Shown here: positions 34,739 through 44,729 of the stretch, in pieces
How positions within the stretch are numbered: position 1 is the stretch's first letter
How the letters are laid out: every line of letters begins with the position of its first letter
Assembly (NCBI GenBank): GCA_001871195.1
Contig: MNXA01000048.1
Span: 1 to 64,000 of the forward strand
Source of the DNA: Zetaproteobacteria bacterium CG1_02_55_237
GTDB lineage: Bacteria; Pseudomonadota; Zetaproteobacteria; Mariprofundales; Mariprofundaceae
Direction: 5' to 3'
Length of the DNA stretch: 64,000 bases
Program-made: the position numbers and the translations under genes
The notes under the pieces: model-generated
Database searches by the model: none
Told to the model about the DNA's origin: nothing
Seen by the model: only the letters and a program-made list of their open reading frames with translations

Positions 34739-35777
34739 ATCCAAGGCGCTGGATAGCGCCCTAAGTCAGATTGAACGCCAGTTCGGCAAGGGAACGGTGA
34801 TGCGGCTCGGCGAGCAGGCACACGTTTCTGTGGATGTGATTCCGAGCGGTTCGCTGGCTCTGGATGCAGCTCTCGGCGTGGGCGGTTATCCGCGCGGCCG
34901 GGTGGTGGAAATCTACGGACCGGAATCCTCCGGCAAGACCACGTTGGCCCTGCATGCAGTGGCCGAGGCGCAGAAAAAGGGCGGCACCTGTGCCTTTATC
35001 GATGCCGAGCATGCGCTTGATCCGGTTTATGCCGCCAATCTCGGCATTAATGTGGATGAACTGCTAATCAGTCAGCCGGATTCAGGCGAACAGGCACTGG
35101 AGATCGTCGATATGCTGACCCGCTCAGGTGCAGTGGATATTATCGTTGTCGACTCCGTGGCAGCCCTGACTCCGAAAGCTGAGATCGATGGCGAGATGGG
35201 CGATTCGCACATGGGCTTGCAGGCCCGATTGATGAGCCAGGCCCTGCGCAAGCTGACCGGTTCGATTAATCGCTCCGGCACCATGGTGCTGTTCATCAAC
35301 CAGATTCGCATGAAGATCGGTGTGATGTTCGGCAATCCAGAAACGACCACCGGCGGTAACGCGCTGAAATTCTATGCCTCGGTGCGCCTCGATGTTCGCC
35401 GCACCGGTTCCATCAAGAAGGGCGATGAGGTGCTGGGCAACGAAACCCGCGTGAAGGTGGTGAAAAACAAGGTAAGTCCACCATTCCGTCAGGCTAATTT
35501 CTCCATCATGTACGGTGAAGGTATCTCCCATGCCGGCGAGGTGCTGGATATGGGCGTGGAGCATGATCTGGTGAACAAGAGCGGTGCCTGGTATGCCAAA
35601 GGTAACGAGCGCATCGGGCAGGGACGCGAGAATGCTATTCAGTATCTCAAGGACCATCCCGAGATGATGGCTGAAGTCGAGGCAGATATTCGCGCCAAAT
35701 TGGGCTTGAAGGCTGCTGCGGAGCAGGCCGCCAGAGCATCGGCGAACAAACCTGCCGCCAAACCCGCCGCCGAATAG
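34728..35777 (+). CDS. recA: Recombinase A
   Basis: 349 aa, full length. DNA-dependent ATPase for homologous recombination and SOS induction. Seen: [15 protein letters not shown], Walker [56 protein letters not shown], loop region [20 protein letters not shown]. Start at MSDKSKALD with AAGGGG upstream. It lies inside the end of thpR and no LexA-type box was seen directly in front, so SOS control, if any, would act from upstream of thpR. Confidence 0.98.
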   Translation: MSDKSKALDSALSQIERQFGKGTVMRLGEQAHVSVDVIPSGSLALDAALGVGGYPRGRVVEIYGPESSGKTTLALHAVAEAQKKGGTCAFIDAEHALDPVYAANLGINVDELLISQPDSGEQALEIVDMLTRSGAVDIIVVDSVAALTPKAEIDGEMGDSHMGLQARLMSQALRKLTGSINRSGTMVLFINQIRMKIGVMFGNPETTTGGNALKFYASVRLDVRRTGSIKKGDEVLGNETRVKVVKNKVSPPFRQANFSIMYGEGISHAGEVLDMGVEHDLVNKSGAWYAKGNERIGQGRENAIQYLKDHPEMMAEVEADIRAKLGLKAAAEQAARASANKPAAKPAAE

Positions 35778-35795
35778 GTTTTTCCGGACTCCTCT

Positions 35796-36275
35796 TTGGA
35801 CAAAACAGAGCTGGCCGCATATGCCTGTGCGGTGCGGGCACTGGGCAGGCGTGAACATTGTGCTGCCGAGTTGCGTGCCAAGCTGCGGCAGCGCGACTAT
35901 GCCGATGAAGTGATTGCGACGGTGATCGCGCGCCTGCAGGACGAGGGTTACCTGAGTGAAGCGCGTTTTGCCGAGGCATTCCTGCGCATGCGTATGCGAG
36001 GCGGAGAGTCCCCCTGGCTGGCGGCGCAGAAGGCGAGGCGTCGCGGGCTTGAAGAAGGGGCATTGCAGGATGCATTGCAGGCGGCGCAGGATGATTTTGA
36101 TGCGCTTGCCGTGTGCCGCCAACTGATCAATCGGCGCGACCCGCAGGGTCTGCGCCATGAGGACGAGCGCATCTGGCAGCGGCATGCGCGATTTTTGCAG
36201 AACAAAGGCTTTGATGCTGCTACGATTCTGCGCGCCCTTAAGGAAAATAATGATGTACCCGTTGCGGAGGATTAG
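35796..36275 (+). CDS. recX: RecA regulator
   Basis: 159 aa, helical. RecX caps RecA filaments and limits their growth. Seen: ACAVRALGRREHCAAELRAK, LQDEGYLSEARFAEAFLRMR and a third repeat ending in HARFLQNKGFDAATILRAL, the three-repeat plan of the family. The start is TTG without a clear ribosome site, which fits low expression relative to recA 18 bp upstream. alaS begins directly after the stop. Confidence 0.92.
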   Translation: MDKTELAAYACAVRALGRREHCAAELRAKLRQRDYADEVIATVIARLQDEGYLSEARFAEAFLRMRMRGGESPWLAAQKARRRGLEEGALQDALQAAQDDFDALAVCRQLINRRDPQGLRHEDERIWQRHARFLQNKGFDAATILRALKENNDVPVAED

Positions 36276-38891
36276 GTGAACACTTCGGAGATTCGTACCA
36301 GATTTCTCGATTATTTTGCAGGCAAGGACCATGCGGTTGTTGCCTCAAGCTCGCTTGTGCCACATGGCGACCCCACTCTGATGTTCACCAATGCAGGCAT
36401 GGTGCAGTTCAAGCATGTCTTTCTCGGCAATGAATCGCGTCCCTATACTACCGCAACCAGCAGCCAGAAATGTGTGCGTGCCGGTGGCAAGCACAACGAT
36501 CTGGAGAATGTCGGCCACACCGCACGCCATCACACCTTCTTTGAAATGCTGGGCAACTTCTCCTTCGGCGACTATTTCAAACAACAGGCGATTGCCTACG
36601 CCTGGGAATTCCTCACCGTCGAGATGAAGCTCGATGCTTCGCGTCTCTTTGTTACCGTTTTTGAAGAAGATGATGAGGCTTACGATATCTGGGCCAAAGA
36701 GGTGGGTATCCCGACCAGCCGTATCGCCCGCATCGGTGCCAAGGATAACTTCTGGTCGATGGGCGACACCGGCCCTTGCGGCCCATGCTCTGAAATCTTC
36801 TACGATCACGGCGAACATATCCCCGGTGGTCCTCCGGGCACACCGGATGAGGATGGCGACCGTTTCGTCGAAATCTGGAATCTGGTTTTCATGCAGTACG
36901 ATCGCGACGAAGAGGGCAATCTGAATCCCTTGCCCAAGCCATCGGTGGATACCGGCATGGGTCTCGAGCGCATGGCGGCCGTCATGCAGGGCACGAATGA
37001 CAACTACAGCATCGATCTGTTTAAAAAGCTGATTGCCGCGGCCTGCGATGTCACCGGCGTGAAATTCGGCGAGCATAAAGAGCAGGATGTTTCCCTGCGT
37101 GTGCTGGCCGATCATCTGCGTTCGGTTTCCTTCCTGATGGCCGATGGCGTGTTGCCCTCCAATGAGGGGCGCGGTTTTGTGCTGCGTCGCATTTTGCGTC
37201 GTGCCTGCCGTCACGGGCGTCTGCTGGGTATGAACGAGGCCTTTATCTATCGCCTGGTGGATACACTGGTACGCGAGATGGGCGGCCATTTCCGCGAGCT
37301 TGCCGAGGCACAGGGCAATATTGAGCAGGTGATTCGTATTGAGGAAGAGCGTTTCATCAAGACGCTGGACAAGGGATTGAAGCTGGTGGAGCAGGCGGTT
37401 GATGATGCCGGCGATGGCGGCACGATTCCGGGCAAGACCCTGTTCACCCTGTACGACACCTTTGGATTTCCTACTGATCTGACTGCAGACATCCTGAGAA
37501 ACAGAAATGTTGCGCTGGATATGCCGGGTTTCGAGGCTTGCATGCAGGAGCAGCGTGAGCGTGCCCGTGCGGCATGGGGTGGAAGCGGCGAGTCTGCTAT
37601 CCCCAAGGCATTGTTCGAATTGCGTGAGAAGCACGGGCCGACCGAGTTTCTCGGTTACACCACCCAGAAGGCCGAGGGCGTGCTTACCGGGCTTATCAAG
37701 GAAGGCAATGCTGTTGCCAGCCTTTGTGAAGGCGAAGAGGGCTGGCTGATTGCCAACCAGACTCCGTTTTACGGAGAGTCCGGCGGGCAGGTGGGTGATA
37801 CCGGTGTAATTACTGCCGGTGATGCGACATTCCTTGTTTCTGACACGAAGAAGTTGCTTGCCGACCTGTTCGTGCATATTGGCAAGGTAAGCAAGGGCAC
37901 AATCAAGAGCGGCGGCACGGCCCGTTTTGAGGTGGAAGGTGCACGGCGCGATGCAATCCGCCGCAATCATACCGCTACCCATCTGATGCATGCCGTGCTG
38001 CGCGAGGTGCTGGGTGAGCATGTGAAGCAGGCGGGTTCACTGGTTAATGCCGAGCGCCTGCGTTTCGATTTCTCGCACCATCAGCCTGTTTCCGCCAAAG
38101 AGAGGGCGGCGATTGAGGCAAAGGTGAATGCAGCCATCTGGGCCAACGATGTCGTGGATACCAAGCTGATGACGCAGGATGAGGCGATTGCCTCCGGTGC
38201 CATGGCACTGTTCGGCGAGAAGTACGGTGAAGAAGTCCGCGTTGTTTCGGCTGGCTTCTCCACTGAATTGTGCGGTGGCACGCATGTGTCGCGCACCGGT
38301 GATATCGGTCCGTTCCGTATTGTTTCCGAGGCCGGTATTGCTGCCGGTGTGCGCCGTATTGAGGGCATGACCGGTGAAGGGGCGTATAAGAGTTTTGTCG
38401 CTGATGTGGAGCACCTGAGTGAGGCTGCAGGGCATCTTAAGGTACGCCCCGCTGAGACATCCGATGCGGTTGTTGCACTGCAGGCGAAGTTGAAGGAGGC
38501 CGAGAAGGCACTGAGCAGCCTGCAGGCCAAGCAGTCCACCGGTATTCTCGATGATCTGATTGCCACGGCGGTTGATGTTGACGGCGTGAAGCTGCTTACT
38601 GCTGAGGTAAGCGGTGTAGCCGATTTTCGCGACTTCATGGACAAGGCCAAGGGCAAGATGAAATCCGGCGTGATTGTGTTCGGCATGAAGAATGGGCCGA
38701 AGGTGCAGTTGATTGCCGGTGTCACCCCTGATCTGCTTGGCAAATACCATGCCGGCAATATCGTGCGTGATGTAGCCATCATCTGTGGCGGCAAGGGCGG
38801 TGGCAAACCGGATATGGCCATGGCCGGTGGCACCGATGCATCCAAACTGAAAGAGGCTTTGGCGTCTGTTTCAGGCCTGTTGAAAGGATAA
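36276..38891 (+). CDS. alaS: Alanyl-tRNA synthetase
   Basis: 871 aa, complete. Class II core at the N-terminus (IRTRFLDYFAGKDHAVVASS; LMFTNAGMVQFKHVFLG; GDTGPCGPCSEIFYDHG). Editing domain with RNHTATHLMHAVLREVLGEH and CGGTHVSRTGDIGPFRI, whose His/Cys residues bind zinc. C-terminal C-Ala domain with GKGGGKPDMAMAGG. Starts at GTG with GGAGG 5 nt upstream, immediately after the recX stop. recA-recX-alaS is a common bacterial order. Confidence 0.97.
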   Translation: MNTSEIRTRFLDYFAGKDHAVVASSSLVPHGDPTLMFTNAGMVQFKHVFLGNESRPYTTATSSQKCVRAGGKHNDLENVGHTARHHTFFEMLGNFSFGDYFKQQAIAYAWEFLTVEMKLDASRLFVTVFEEDDEAYDIWAKEVGIPTSRIARIGAKDNFWSMGDTGPCGPCSEIFYDHGEHIPGGPPGTPDEDGDRFVEIWNLVFMQYDRDEEGNLNPLPKPSVDTGMGLERMAAVMQGTNDNYSIDLFKKLIAAACDVTGVKFGEHKEQDVSLRVLADHLRSVSFLMADGVLPSNEGRGFVLRRILRRACRHGRLLGMNEAFIYRLVDTLVREMGGHFRELAEAQGNIEQVIRIEEERFIKTLDKGLKLVEQAVDDAGDGGTIPGKTLFTLYDTFGFPTDLTADILRNRNVALDMPGFEACMQEQRERARAAWGGSGESAIPKALFELREKHGPTEFLGYTTQKAEGVLTGLIKEGNAVASLCEGEEGWLIANQTPFYGESGGQVGDTGVITAGDATFLVSDTKKLLADLFVHIGKVSKGTIKSGGTARFEVEGARRDAIRRNHTATHLMHAVLREVLGEHVKQAGSLVNAERLRFDFSHHQPVSAKERAAIEAKVNAAIWANDVVDTKLMTQDEAIASGAMALFGEKYGEEVRVVSAGFSTELCGGTHVSRTGDIGPFRIVSEAGIAAGVRRIEGMTGEGAYKSFVADVEHLSEAAGHLKVRPAETSDAVVALQAKLKEAEKALSSLQAKQSTGILDDLIATAVDVDGVKLLTAEVSGVADFRDFMDKAKGKMKSGVIVFGMKNGPKVQLIAGVTPDLLGKYHAGNIVRDVAIICGGKGGGKPDMAMAGGTDASKLKEALASVSGLLKG

Positions 38892-38894
38892 GTA

Positions 38895-40313
38895 TTGAAC
38901 GGCTGGGGGGTGTTTAATGAGCCGGTAGCCGTCGGACTGCTGCTCCTTGCGGCCCTTCTTACCATCGGCTGGTTGATCAGTTACAGCAAACAGAAGAAGG
39001 TCATCACAGGACTTGAAGAGCGCATTGCATTGCAGACAGGGGAGGCGACCAGCCTGCAGGTTAGTAATGCCCAACTCGGCGAGCGAGTGCAGAATGCTGA
39101 AAGGCAGATGCAGGAGTTAAATCAGAAAATCGCAAGCGATGCCGCTACGATTGATGTCCTGAATCGCGAACTATCCGACTATAAATCCAATATCAGAGAA
39201 CTCGAAACCCGCATGGGCGAAGAGCGCAAGGCCGCCCTTGAGAAGCTGGCCTTGCTGGATGAGGCAAAGCAGAAGCTGGGCAACGAGTTCAAGCTGCTAG
39301 CCAATCAGATTTTCGAAGAGAAGGGAAAAGCCTTCTCGGAGCAGAACCGCAGCGGCATGGATGAAATTCTCAAACCGGTGCGCGAGCAACTTGGCGAGTT
39401 CCGCAAACGTGTGGACGAGGTACATCTCAACGACGCCAAGGATCGTGCCTCGCTCAAAGAGCATCTGGCCCAGCTGGAAAAGCTGAATCGCCAGATGTCC
39501 GAGGATGCTGTGGGGCTGACCCAAGCCCTGAAGGGTGAGAGTAAGACACAGGGTAACTGGGGTGAAATGATTCTGGAGCGCATTCTGGAAACATCGGGCC
39601 TGCGTGAGGGTCACGAGTTTCTGCGCGAGGATTCGACCACTATCGATGTGAATAAACGCCTGCGTCCGGACGTGATTGTGCGCATGCCGGGCGAGAAACA
39701 CATCATCATCGATTCCAAGGTGTCACTGACCGATTACGAGCGTGCCGTCAGCGCCGTTGATGCCGGAGAGCGCAAGAAGCACATCAAGACGCATGTAAAC
39801 AGCATGAAATCGCATATCAAAGGCCTTGCCGACAAGCATTATGCCCAGCTTCCCGGCCTGAACTCGCCGGATTATGTGTTGATGTTTATGCCCATCGAAG
39901 GGGCCTATATGATGGCCATTGAAGAAGATCAGGGCATCTTCGAGGCAGCTTTTGACAAGGGCGTTGCCGTGGTCACGCCATCCACCCTGTATGCAACCCT
40001 GAAACTGGTCGAGCAGTTGTGGCGCTACGAGCGGCAGAGCGAAAATGTGATCAAGCTGATTGATCGAGCCGGTAAGTTGCACGATAAGATGGCAAGCTTT
40101 GTCGAATCCTTTGAGGAGATCGGGACGCGTCTGGAGCAGGCTCAGAAGGCTTATGAGACCTCGTTGAACCGCATCAAGACCGGTCCCGGCAATGTGATCA
40201 ATCAGATTTCCACGCTCGGCAGGCTAGCCGGAAAGACGCAGAAAGAGTTACCCAAGCATCTGACCGAGCCGGCGGCCCTTGCCGACCCATCAGATGACGT
40301 GGATGGATTCTGA
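38895..40313 (+). CDS. rmuC: DNA recombination protein RmuC
   Basis: 472 aa. One N-terminal transmembrane helix (about 10-27), a long coiled coil (about 30-200; ERIALQTGEATSLQVSN onward), and the RmuC nuclease-like domain (GNWGEMILERILETSGLREG; DSKVSLTDYERAVSA; SPDYVLMFMPIEGAYMMAIE). It limits recombination at inverted repeats in E. coli. Starts at TTG with AAGGA 6 nt before it, 3 bp after alaS. Confidence 0.93.
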   Translation: MNGWGVFNEPVAVGLLLLAALLTIGWLISYSKQKKVITGLEERIALQTGEATSLQVSNAQLGERVQNAERQMQELNQKIASDAATIDVLNRELSDYKSNIRELETRMGEERKAALEKLALLDEAKQKLGNEFKLLANQIFEEKGKAFSEQNRSGMDEILKPVREQLGEFRKRVDEVHLNDAKDRASLKEHLAQLEKLNRQMSEDAVGLTQALKGESKTQGNWGEMILERILETSGLREGHEFLREDSTTIDVNKRLRPDVIVRMPGEKHIIIDSKVSLTDYERAVSAVDAGERKKHIKTHVNSMKSHIKGLADKHYAQLPGLNSPDYVLMFMPIEGAYMMAIEEDQGIFEAAFDKGVAVVTPSTLYATLKLVEQLWRYERQSENVIKLIDRAGKLHDKMASFVESFEEIGTRLEQAQKAYETSLNRIKTGPGNVINQISTLGRLAGKTQKELPKHLTEPAALADPSDDVDGF

Positions 40314-40352
40314 ATGTGGGTGATGTGTAAACGAGCGAATCGGGATTAACCC

Positions 40353-41207
40353 ATGATCAAAATTCTGAATTATCTTTTTGAAGGTAAGCCCCGCGGCCTG
40401 ATTTTCCTGTATAGCCTTGTGCTTGTTATATTCGACGGAGTCGTCGATTTTATGACCGGCTATGAATTAACCTATTTCATATTCTATGTGCTGCCCGTGA
40501 TGCTTGCTGCCTGGTACGGCAACCGGGGCATGGGCTGGATTATTTCACTGCTCTCGGCCATGGTATGGCTCTTTGTCGACATTATTGATGCGCATCCCTA
40601 TAGCCACGACTGGTATGCCTACTGGAACGGTGGGGTTCGTTTCTCCTTCTTCATCCTGATTACCAAGCTGATTACGGCAGTCCGCATGCGTCTGGAAATC
40701 GAGAAGACGCTGGCGCGCGTCGATCCACTGACGGATGCACCGAACAGACTGGCCTTCAGGGAGAAATGCGATGTGCTTTTTCCTCTGGCCAATCGCAAGC
40801 AATCACCGATGGCACTTGGTTTTATCGACATCGACGATTTCAGCAACCTGAACGACAAGCACGGACATGGCTTTGGCGACGAGGTATTAAGAACTGTTGT
40901 CGGCATGTTGAAAAGGTCCATGCGAAAGACCGATGTTTTCGGACGCGTTGGCGGCAATGAATTTGCCGTTCTGCTACCCAATACCGATCCCGACACTGCC
41001 CGCAAGCTGTTTGCCGAGCTACATCTTCTCCTCATTGAAAGGGCGCAGACTGAAGGCTGGCCCATAGGCTTCAGCATCGGCGTGGCGGTGATCGAGAATC
41101 CGGACATCAGCACCGATCAGGCCATGGAATTCGCTGAGGATCTCGTGCATCGAGTTAAGAAAAGCGATAAGAGCAGCCTGCTTTGTGAGGAATTCGACCA
41201 CACGTGA
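40353..41207 (+). CDS. Membrane GGDEF-domain protein with GGNEF signature
   Basis: 284 aa. Four or so hydrophobic segments in residues 15-110, then a GGDEF domain (DPLTDAPNRLAFREK; GFIDIDDFSNLNDKHGHGFG). The active-site signature reads RVGGNEFAVLLP: Asn replaces the metal- and substrate-contacting Asp/Glu. The I-site RKTD, five residues upstream, is retained. Diguanylate cyclases with GGNEF are usually poor or inactive, so it may be a c-di-GMP receptor or a weakened enzyme. Its stop overlaps the next GTG start. Confidence 0.88.
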   Translation: MIKILNYLFEGKPRGLIFLYSLVLVIFDGVVDFMTGYELTYFIFYVLPVMLAAWYGNRGMGWIISLLSAMVWLFVDIIDAHPYSHDWYAYWNGGVRFSFFILITKLITAVRMRLEIEKTLARVDPLTDAPNRLAFREKCDVLFPLANRKQSPMALGFIDIDDFSNLNDKHGHGFGDEVLRTVVGMLKRSMRKTDVFGRVGGNEFAVLLPNTDPDTARKLFAELHLLLIERAQTEGWPIGFSIGVAVIENPDISTDQAMEFAEDLVHRVKKSDKSSLLCEEFDHT

Positions 41208-42037
41208 CGCGAGACCGCTCACCGTTTCCCGAAACAGGTGTGTGCATGCCGGCCATGTTTGTCGGGCACGGAAATCCGATGAATACCATTGTTGATAGCA
41301 CTTACAGGCGTACATGGCAGGCGTTGGGAAAAAGCCTTCCCCGGCCGGCGGCGACTCTGTGCATTTCGGCGCACTGGGAAACAGACGGTTGTTATGTGAG
41401 TGGTTCCCAAGCCCCCGATACGATTCACGACTTCTACGGTTTCCCTCAGGCCTTGTTTGATGTGTCTTATCCGGCACCGGGTTCACCCGGGCTGGCTCAG
41501 CGTGTGCATGATGCCCTGCCCGATGTGCTGATCGATGCACAGCGCGGTCTGGATCACGGGGTATGGTCGGTGCTGCTGCCGATGTTTCCTGATGCTGATA
41601 TCCCTGTTGTGCAACTGAGTCTTGATCGCAGCAAGCCGGCTGAGTTTCACTATGCGATGGGACGCAGGCTGGCATTTCTGCGCCGCTGCGGGATATTGAT
41701 CGTGGCCAGCGGCAATATTGTTCACTCCCTGCGCGATGTGGTGTGGCAGGAAGCGGCCAGGTACGATTGGGCGATTGAGTTTGATGAACGCATTCGCGAC
41801 CTGATCGTGACCGGCAATCAGGATGCCATAATCCACTACGAGAAGCTGGGAGAAGCGGCACGTCGTTCGGTCCCTACCAATGAACACTTCCTTCCGCTTC
41901 TCTATATCCTCGGCATGCAACAACCCGAAGAGCGGCTCAGCTTTTTCAACGATTCCGTGAGTATGGGCTCGCTTTCCATGCGCTCGCTTCTCTTAAGCGG
42001 TGCGGGAGAAGATGGTCTATTCAGCCAGCAAATGTAA
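41204..42037 (+). CDS. DODA-type extradiol ring-cleavage dioxygenase (YgiD-like)
   Basis: 277 aa. Class III extradiol dioxygenase fold with the metal-site His residues in FVGHGNPMN, ISAHWETDG, GLDHGVWSVLLPMFP and ASGNIVHSL. Relatives cleave 4,5-DOPA or other catechols using Fe(II) or Zn(II). Starts at GTG overlapping the GGDEF stop (GTGA); a later ATG (MPAMFVGHGN) is also possible. No aromatic pathway genes are nearby, so the physiological substrate is open. Confidence 0.88.
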   Translation: MTRDRSPFPETGVCMPAMFVGHGNPMNTIVDSTYRRTWQALGKSLPRPAATLCISAHWETDGCYVSGSQAPDTIHDFYGFPQALFDVSYPAPGSPGLAQRVHDALPDVLIDAQRGLDHGVWSVLLPMFPDADIPVVQLSLDRSKPAEFHYAMGRRLAFLRRCGILIVASGNIVHSLRDVVWQEAARYDWAIEFDERIRDLIVTGNQDAIIHYEKLGEAARRSVPTNEHFLPLLYILGMQQPEERLSFFNDSVSMGSLSMRSLLLSGAGEDGLFSQQM

Positions 42038-42072
42038 AGGAGTGTAAATGTGATTTTCCCTGCACTCTGATT

Positions 42073-43497
42073 ATGTTAGCAAGACACCCCATGACGAAAA
42101 ATGCTTATTTCGCAGCCCTGTTTCTTATAGCACTGACTGCCTCACTGCCAGTTGCGGCATCCGGTCTGGATGATCCGTTTTCCACCGCGGATAAGGTGGC
42201 GCGCACACCCAGCGATGCCGGTATCTGCGATATCAGGATCGAAGGAAAGGTGTTGTCGCTGGCTGATATTGTGCAGTTCAGCCTGTGCAACAATCCGCAG
42301 ACGCGTGCTGCCTGGGCTTCAGCCAGAAGTGCCGCAGCCCAGCTCGGGGTCAGCGAGTCGTCGCGCCTGCCGACGCTGTCGCTGTCGGGAGCCGCCAGTC
42401 ACAGTGCTTCTGCGACCGGGGCGACCCATACGGTCACAAACCAGCAGAGCGCCTCGCTCTCGGCCAGCTACCTGCTCTACGATTTCGGCGGGCGTGAGGC
42501 CGGTATCGATAATGCCCTTGAACTGCTGGCAGCCGCCAATGCCAGCGGCAATGCCACGCTGCAAACGGTATTCCTCAATGCATCCTCGGCCTATTTCTCG
42601 TTGATGTCGGCGCGCGCTAGCGTAGAGGCCAGCCGTGCCAGCGAGGCAGCGGCACGCGAAAGCCTGGCCGCTGCGCTGGCGCGCTATCAGGCTGGCGTGG
42701 CAACACCTGCGGATCGCCTGCAGGCCAAAACCGCATTGGCGCAGTCCACGCTTACCCGCGTCACCGCCGAGGGCACGATGTACAATGCACTGGGTACATT
42801 GGCCAATGCCATGGGCGTTGCACCGACCGTGGCCCTTGAGTTTTCCGACCCCGCACCGGCACGGCCGGATATCGCACTGGAAGAGGATGTGGGTAAGCTG
42901 ATTGCCGCAGCACAGGAGCAGCGGCCGGATCTGGCGGCGGCGGAGGCACGTATCCGTGCTGCCAACGCGAGCATTGATTCCGTTTATGCCAGCGGTATGC
43001 CGCAACTGACTGTGGATGCTACAGCAAGCGATTCGCGCAGCGCTGCAGCCGGTGGTAATTATGCAAAAACGGGCAGCGGCAGTATTGCCCTGAATCTCAG
43101 CTTTCCCGTCTTCACGGGTTTTAGGACCACCTATCAGACACGTGCAGCCGAGGCGCAATTAGAGAACAGCATCGCCACCCGCGATCAGCTTGCGCAACAG
43201 GTGACCCTGCAAGTCTGGCAGGCGTATCAGAATCTACGCACTCAGGGGCAGGCGCTGCGCACGGCCGACGATCTGCTGGCTTCGGCCTCTGAATCAGAGG
43301 CCATGAGTCTGGGTCGTTACCGCGAAGGGGTGGGCAATATCCTCGACCTCTTGAGCGCGCAGAGTGCGATGGCCAATGCCCGCCAGCAGCATGTGACTGC
43401 ACTGTACAACTGGCACGCGGCGCGGTTTTCTCTGGCTCAGGCCCTCGGGGCGCTGGATCTCACCGCCCTGCAGAAGATTCGCCGCATGGAGCAATAA
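42073..43497 (+). CDS. TolC-family outer-membrane efflux protein
   Basis: 474 aa. Signal peptide (KNAYFAALFLIALTASLP, cleaved near AASG), then two structural repeats of long helices and strands; LSLSGAASHSASATG and LTVDATASDSRSAAAGG are the paired strand regions, and YREGVGNILDLLSAQSAMAN is the conserved late helix. Start at 42073 or at the ATG 18 nt later; neither has a clear ribosome site. It provides the outer-membrane channel for the MacA/MacB-like proteins encoded directly after it. Confidence 0.9.
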   Translation: MLARHPMTKNAYFAALFLIALTASLPVAASGLDDPFSTADKVARTPSDAGICDIRIEGKVLSLADIVQFSLCNNPQTRAAWASARSAAAQLGVSESSRLPTLSLSGAASHSASATGATHTVTNQQSASLSASYLLYDFGGREAGIDNALELLAAANASGNATLQTVFLNASSAYFSLMSARASVEASRASEAAARESLAAALARYQAGVATPADRLQAKTALAQSTLTRVTAEGTMYNALGTLANAMGVAPTVALEFSDPAPARPDIALEEDVGKLIAAAQEQRPDLAAAEARIRAANASIDSVYASGMPQLTVDATASDSRSAAAGGNYAKTGSGSIALNLSFPVFTGFRTTYQTRAAEAQLENSIATRDQLAQQVTLQVWQAYQNLRTQGQALRTADDLLASASESEAMSLGRYREGVGNILDLLSAQSAMANARQQHVTALYNWHAARFSLAQALGALDLTALQKIRRMEQ

Positions 43498-43500
43498 ATC

Positions 43501-44712
43501 ATGGATATGAAGCATTTTTTCAGCAGCAAGCTGGTGATAACAGGCCTTGTCGCCGTAGTTCTGGCGGGCGGGGCTTATACAATGTTCTGGCCGAAAACAC
43601 TGCCGCCGGGCGAACGCTATGTGACTGAGGCTGTGCAGGAAGGGGCACTGGTCGAGTCGGTGTCGGCCAATGGTACGCTTAATCCGGTGATTCTGGTCAA
43701 TGTCGGCACGCAGGTTTCCGGCGTGGTGAAGAAGCTTTACGCCGATTTCAACGACAAGGTGAAAGAGGGGCAGGTGCTGCTTGAACTTGACCAGTCGCTG
43801 ACCAAGGCTGCGCTGGCGCAGTCCGAGGCCTCGGCCGCCTCGGCTGCAGCCTCCCTTGAGCTTGCCCGCGCCAATATGAAGCGCACCAGTTCCTTGTTCA
43901 AAAAGGAATACGTCACAAGTCAGGATGTTGATACGGCGAAGCAGGCCCTGAAGGCGGCTGAGGCGCAGCTTGCCCTGAGCATGGCGCAGGTGCAGCGAGA
44001 CCGCGTCAATCTGGCTTATACGGTTATCCGCTCGCCGGTTTCCGGCGTCGTCGTGTCGCGTGAGGTGGATGTCGGGCAGACGGTAGCTGCTTCCTTCCAG
44101 ACACCGACCCTGTTCAAGATCGCCCAGAGCCTGACCAATATGCAGATCGATTCTAGTTTTGCCGAGGCCGATATCGGCAGCATCCGCGTAGGGCAGGAGG
44201 CCGACTTTACGGTCGATGCCTATCCTGGGCGCGAGTTCACGGGCAAGGTACGGCAGCTTCGCCTCAACCCGACCACGCAACAGAACGTTGTGACTTATAA
44301 CGTGGTTATCGATGTGAATAACGATGAGGGCATCCTGCTGCCGGGCATGACCGCCTATGTCAGCGTGGTTACCGCCCGCCTGAAACATGTGCTCAAGGTG
44401 CCGAATGCGGCACTGCGTTTCCGCCCGGCCGCCGATACGTTGATCGAGAAGGCGCTGGAAGATGAAACAGCAGGAAGCGCTGAAAGCAAATCGGGCACCA
44501 CAGCACCTGAGGCCAGCCTGACAGGAATGCGCGGCAAGGTTTACCTGCTGGGAAAGAAAGGACTGCGCCCTGTACGGCTGCAAATCGGTGCTTCTGACAA
44601 CGAGACTACCGAGGTGTTATCCGGAGCAATCAAGGCCGGAGACCCTGTTGTGGTCGATGTCGGCGGCGCAGGCAGCACATCCAAACGCTCGCCCAGCTTG
44701 CGGATTCGTTAG
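43501..44712 (+). CDS. MacA-like periplasmic adaptor
   Basis: 403 aa membrane-fusion protein. N-terminal membrane helix (about 12-30), biotinyl-lipoyl halves (VESVSANGTLNPVILVNVGT; VIRSPVSGVVVSREVDVGQT) flanking a helical hairpin (about 95-170), then beta-barrel and membrane-proximal domains. Connects the inner-membrane ABC part to the TolC channel. Four bases after the TolC gene, 17 bp before the ATPase gene. Confidence 0.92.
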   Translation: MDMKHFFSSKLVITGLVAVVLAGGAYTMFWPKTLPPGERYVTEAVQEGALVESVSANGTLNPVILVNVGTQVSGVVKKLYADFNDKVKEGQVLLELDQSLTKAALAQSEASAASAAASLELARANMKRTSSLFKKEYVTSQDVDTAKQALKAAEAQLALSMAQVQRDRVNLAYTVIRSPVSGVVVSREVDVGQTVAASFQTPTLFKIAQSLTNMQIDSSFAEADIGSIRVGQEADFTVDAYPGREFTGKVRQLRLNPTTQQNVVTYNVVIDVNNDEGILLPGMTAYVSVVTARLKHVLKVPNAALRFRPAADTLIEKALEDETAGSAESKSGTTAPEASLTGMRGKVYLLGKKGLRPVRLQIGASDNETTEVLSGAIKAGDPVVVDVGGAGSTSKRSPSLRIR

Positions 44713-44729
44713 GAAGACGGAGATGGCGC

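Noticed and set aside
35124-36332. 402-codon open frame antisense to recA/recX
   Set aside because: recA and recX on the plus strand are unambiguous; the antisense product has no recognisable motif.
36345-38021. 558-codon open frame antisense to alaS
   Set aside because: Shadow of alaS codon bias; amino-acid content is atypical and alaS is complete on the other strand.
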